From: Trametes villosa
Lineage: Eukaryota > Basidiomycota > Agaricomycetes > Polyporales > Polyporaceae
Direction: 5' to 3'
NCBI GenBank assembly: GCA_002964805.2
Contig: PUDQ02000084.1
Span: 558,001-622,000 of the forward strand
DNA: 64,000 nucleotides
In this document: one piece after another, positions 61,287 through 64,000 of the stretch
Layout: every line of letters begins with the position of its first letter
How positions within the stretch are numbered: the first letter of the stretch is position 1
Position numbers and translations under genes: made by a program
The notes under the pieces: generated by a model
Seen by the model: only the letters and a program-made list of their open reading frames with translations
Told to the model about the DNA's origin: nothing
Database searches by the model: none

Positions 61287-63495
61287 ATGGTGAGTGCGAA
61301 GATGTCTGGATGGATGTCGCTGTCCAGTTGGGCCCTCGAGCGCGAGCCGTCGTCGTTCGCGCCTAGCGGACGATGGTCGAACAAGGATATGGATCCGGTA
61401 CCGCCGCAGAAGGTAAGCCTCGTACATTGTATCGGACGTCTCCACTCATTCTGATGGCACTGTGTGCAGAGGACGTGGACCACATTCGACTACATCGCGT
61501 ATTGGGTGTCTGATGCGTGGAACGCCGCGGTCTGGCAGCTCGCATCGAGCATGCTCGCCATCGGACTTTCATGGTTAGTGAAGCCGTTGCAGCTCGCAGA
61601 TATGACCATGTCTGACCGCTCGTCTTGCGACTGACCAGGAGACAAGCCCTTCCTGCTATTGCGGTCGGGCATGTCATAATTGCCCTCGTCATGGTGCTCA
61701 ACGGGACAATCGGCGCACGACTGCACGTCAGCTTTCCGGTCCTGAACCGCTCGTCTTTCGGCTTCTGGTTCAGCTACTTTACGGTGATCAGCCGCATGGT
61801 GCTCTCCATGTTCTGGCTGGGCATTCAGGCATACACCGGGTCTCAGTGTGTCTACCAGGTGCGCGCGACGTGAAAGACTGGAGATGATGTTATTTGTTAC
61901 TCAACGGGGGCTAGATGCTGAAGGCGATATGGCCGTCGCTTGCGAGGCTGCCTAACCATCTTCCCGCCGGCGCACACATCACCACATCGGGTATGCTGCC
62001 CTGATTCTGGCTGTTCTGTCTATATTCACCCCTTTAAACAGGGATAATGTGCTACTTCCTGTACTGGCTGATCCTTGTGAGTGTTTTCGGTTCAGGGACT
62101 CAACGTGGCTCGCGCTGAAACGGCATGCTGGACCTGTAGATCCCCCTTATGTTCGTCTCGCCGCAGAAGATTCGGTGGTTCTTCCTCCTCAAGGCGGTGG
62201 TCGTTCCGCCAGCATGGATCGCCATCCTCATATGGTCGTTCGTCAAGGTACCCGCGAATCAGGGCCTATTTGGACAGCATACAAAGCTGTCTGGAAGTAC
62301 GCTCTCCTACGCATGGCTCAGCGCGCTCAATAGTGCGTTGGGCATATACTCGACTCTTGCCGTCAACATCCCGGACTTCACGGTGCGTATGACCTGCGCT
62401 ATAGAAGGACTGCATGTGATACTTACTGGCTATGATAGCGGTACGCCAGGAACGAACGAGCGTGAGTTGATTTGCCTCTCCATCCCTCACAAGCTGTTCA
62501 GAAGAGCGTCCTCGCAGGCAATACATCCAGCTTCTCGTGATCCCCATCGCCTTCACCCTCGTCGGCTTCATCGGTATCGCCGTAACATCCGCAGGGATAG
62601 TTCTCTATGGCTCGGTGCTCTGGAACCCCCTGACTTTGATTGATCACTGGGACAACCGCCCTGCCGCCTTCTTCGCCGCCTTCACCTTCGCGCTCGCTAC
62701 GCTTGGCACGAACATCTCTGCGAACACGCTCTCCGCCGCGAACGACATGACGGTGCTCTTCCCGAAATACATCAATATCCGTCGGGGGCAGATAATCACC
62801 GCGGTCATCGGTCCCTGGGCCTTCGTCCCATGGGAGATTGTGACGACAGCGCAGGGGTTCCTGTCATTTATGAACGGATACACGGTTTTCCTCGGGCCCT
62901 TCGCTGGCATCATGGTGGCAGACGTGAGTACAATTACCGCCACGATGTCTGATAGCGACTCAGCTGACACGGGTTGCGGATTAGTACTGGATCGTCCATC
63001 GTGGACGTGTGGACGTTCCGTCAATGTATCAGCCTTACGGGCGATATCGCTACACGTATGGCTTCGTGAGTTTGAGCACTTCTTGTGAGACATTTTGGCG
63101 AGAAGCTGATCGTAGCGATGTCTATCTCGTATAGAATTGGAGGGCGGTCGCAACATTGTCGGTCGCAGTGCCTCCGAACCTGCCCGGACTCATTGCGGCA
63201 GTCAACCCGGCCGTGAACGTCGGGGGCGCCGTCAAGGTCTTCGACTTCGCATGGCTGTTCGGCGTACGTGAACAAATTGCTCAAAGAAGTGTCTTGTTCT
63301 GATGGTCGCACCCTCCTCTCGCAGTTCTTTGTCTCGGTGACGGTATACTCCTTCCTGTCGCTGATATTCCCTGCGAAGGAGACCTTCATGGAGCATGCGG
63401 TCACCAGCCTTGACTCCGCGGAAGACTCGGAATCTGATAGCGCATCGCGCTTGGGAAAGCACTCAGTAGACGATGAGGTGCAGAATGTAGCGTAA
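61287..63495 (+). CDS. NCS1 family nucleobase/allantoin-type permease
   Basis: Plasma-membrane cation symporter of the NCS1 (FUR4/DAL4) family. Family signatures: RWSNKDMDPVPPQKRTWTTF just before span 1; SDAWNAAVWQLASSMLAIGL; SFPVLNRSSFGFWFSYFTVI; MFWLGIQAYTGSQCVY; LAVNIPDFTRYARNER; GTNISANTLSAANDMTVLFP; YINIRRGQIITAVIGPWAFV. About 12 spans and about 520 residues over ten or more exons. SANTLSAANDMTVLFP places it in the FUR branch rather than the cytosine-purine (FCY) branch. The ATG at 61287 runs straight into GTGAGTGC, a good splice donor, so the true N-terminus may instead be the ATG at 61302 or a spliced upstream exon. The cytosolic tail is Ser/Asp/Glu-rich (SLDSAEDSESDSASRLGKHS) with Lys for ubiquitin-driven turnover. 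Exact substrate cannot be fixed. Confidence 0.92.
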
Positions 63496-63577
63496 CGTTA
63501 TTATAAGGTCATGTCGGTGCGTGTCGTGCGACGTGTACAAGATGCTATACATGGTATTACATACTACCCGACGCCGT

Positions 63578-64000
63578 TCAGTAGATGTACGGGAAGAGCC
63601 GGTACGGCGTCCGCTTCGCCCACTGGTCCCACTGCGCCCCGAACTCCTTTCTCAGAACCGCGTCTTCCTTCGCCGCCCTCCTAATAAGGTTAACCGAGAC
63701 GAACGACAGGTATCCCACCGCTGCGAGCGCAGATAGCTTCGTCGACAGCCGCTCCCACAGCCCTGCCTCGACAAAGTACGACCCCGTACTCCAAAGCAGC
63801 GCGAAGTTCCCAGCGACCATGAGAAGCCACCCGGTGTAGCTCGGGTGGCGCACGAACGCGTACGGCCCGCTCGTGATGAGTGTGTGGTCGTCCTGCACGG
63901 CCATCTGCCAGGTGAAGAGCTTCCCGAGCGTGCGGTGGCACCACATGCGGATGGCGCCTCCTGCGATACCGAGGACGCACGCGGCAGCGCTGAGGGTTGT
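63578..64000 (-). CDS. ICMT/PEMT-like membrane methyltransferase (5' end cut)
   Basis: The minus-strand frame stays open to the window edge, so the N-terminal part lies beyond 64000. Visible C-terminal ~140 residues: TLSAAACVLGIAGGAIRMWC (membrane span), HRTLGKLFTWQMAVQDDHTL, ITSGPYAFVRHPSYTGWLLM, another hydrophobic span, then EDAVLRKEFGAQWDQWAKRT and PYRLFPYIY. RHPxYxG and the E...LRxxFG..W..Y pattern are the isoprenylcysteine carboxyl-methyltransferase signature, so S-adenosylmethionine-dependent methylation of prenylated CaaX proteins in the ER is likely. Similar uncharacterised fungal relatives act on other substrates. No intron is seen in the visible part. Confidence 0.88.
   Translation of the reverse strand, partial: TTLSAAACVLGIAGGAIRMWCHRTLGKLFTWQMAVQDDHTLITSGPYAFVRHPSYTGWLLMVAGNFALLWSTGSYFVEAGLWERLSTKLSALAAVGYLSFVSVNLIRRAAKEDAVLRKEFGAQWDQWAKRTPYRLFPYIY

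Noticed and set aside
54060..63495. A secondary-metabolite or catabolic cluster (7-TM, FAD oxidase, AKR, permease)
   Set aside because: No backbone enzyme or local regulator, large intergenic gaps and mixed strands. Neighbourhood alone does not support a pathway.

Overview
The window is nuclear DNA from a filamentous basidiomycete, most likely a wood-decay agaricomycete such as a polypore. The coding regions are GC-rich. Nearly every gene is broken by introns of about 50-70 bp with GT..AG borders, genes lie on both strands at high density, and the protein types (fungal Ser-type glutathione transferases, 7-TM membrane protein, class-3 secreted lipase) fit that group. I found no rRNA, tRNA, CRISPR array, origin or intact transposon. 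Most long open frames on the strand opposite a gene are GC-driven shadows and were left out.

Layout. 0.7-5.1 kb (-): WW-domain, Arg/Pro-rich disordered protein, divergent from UNC-50/Gmh1 (5.4-6.5 kb, +). 6.9-9.4 kb (+): calcineurin A. 10.2-11.3 kb (+): Pro-rich protein of an unrecognised family, with a paralogue at 19.6-20.5 kb (-). 12.2-14.3 kb (-): bZIP factor. 16.7-18.9 kb (+): sphingosine-1-phosphate phosphatase. 21.9-23.2 kb (-): GPN2 GTPase, divergent from a RECQL-type helicase (23.4-26.8 kb, +). 27.3-29.2 kb (-): disordered hypothetical protein. 29.9-35.5 kb (-): CFT1/CPSF160. 36.6-46.2 kb: three glutathione transferases (+) with a disordered Ser/Pro-rich gene (-) between the first two. 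46.6-51.5 kb (+): SEC31. 52.4-53.6 kb (+): secreted lipase. 54.1-55.4 kb (-): 7-TM protein. 56.2-57.9 kb (-): FAD-linked oxidoreductase. 59.6-60.8 kb (+): aldo/keto reductase. 61.3-63.5 kb (+): NCS1 nucleobase permease. 63.6 kb to the edge (-): ICMT/PEMT-like methyltransferase, cut by the window end.

Most genes are housekeeping: COPII and Golgi traffic, Ca2+ and sphingolipid signalling, mRNA 3'-end formation, RNA polymerase II assembly and DNA repair. The accessory part is the GST group and the secreted or metabolic genes at the right. I see no operon-like logic or obvious biosynthetic cluster.

Most unusual points: a RECQL-type helicase that carries a ubiquitin-interacting motif, a C-terminal SUMO-interaction-like motif, a missing aromatic-loop Trp and a 6-nt micro-exon; a GST paralogue with a 23-residue insertion at its catalytic loop between TACTCC repeats; a shared promoter block in two GST genes; an uncharacterised three-exon paralogue pair; and a dispersed repeat in inverted copies about 20 kb apart.
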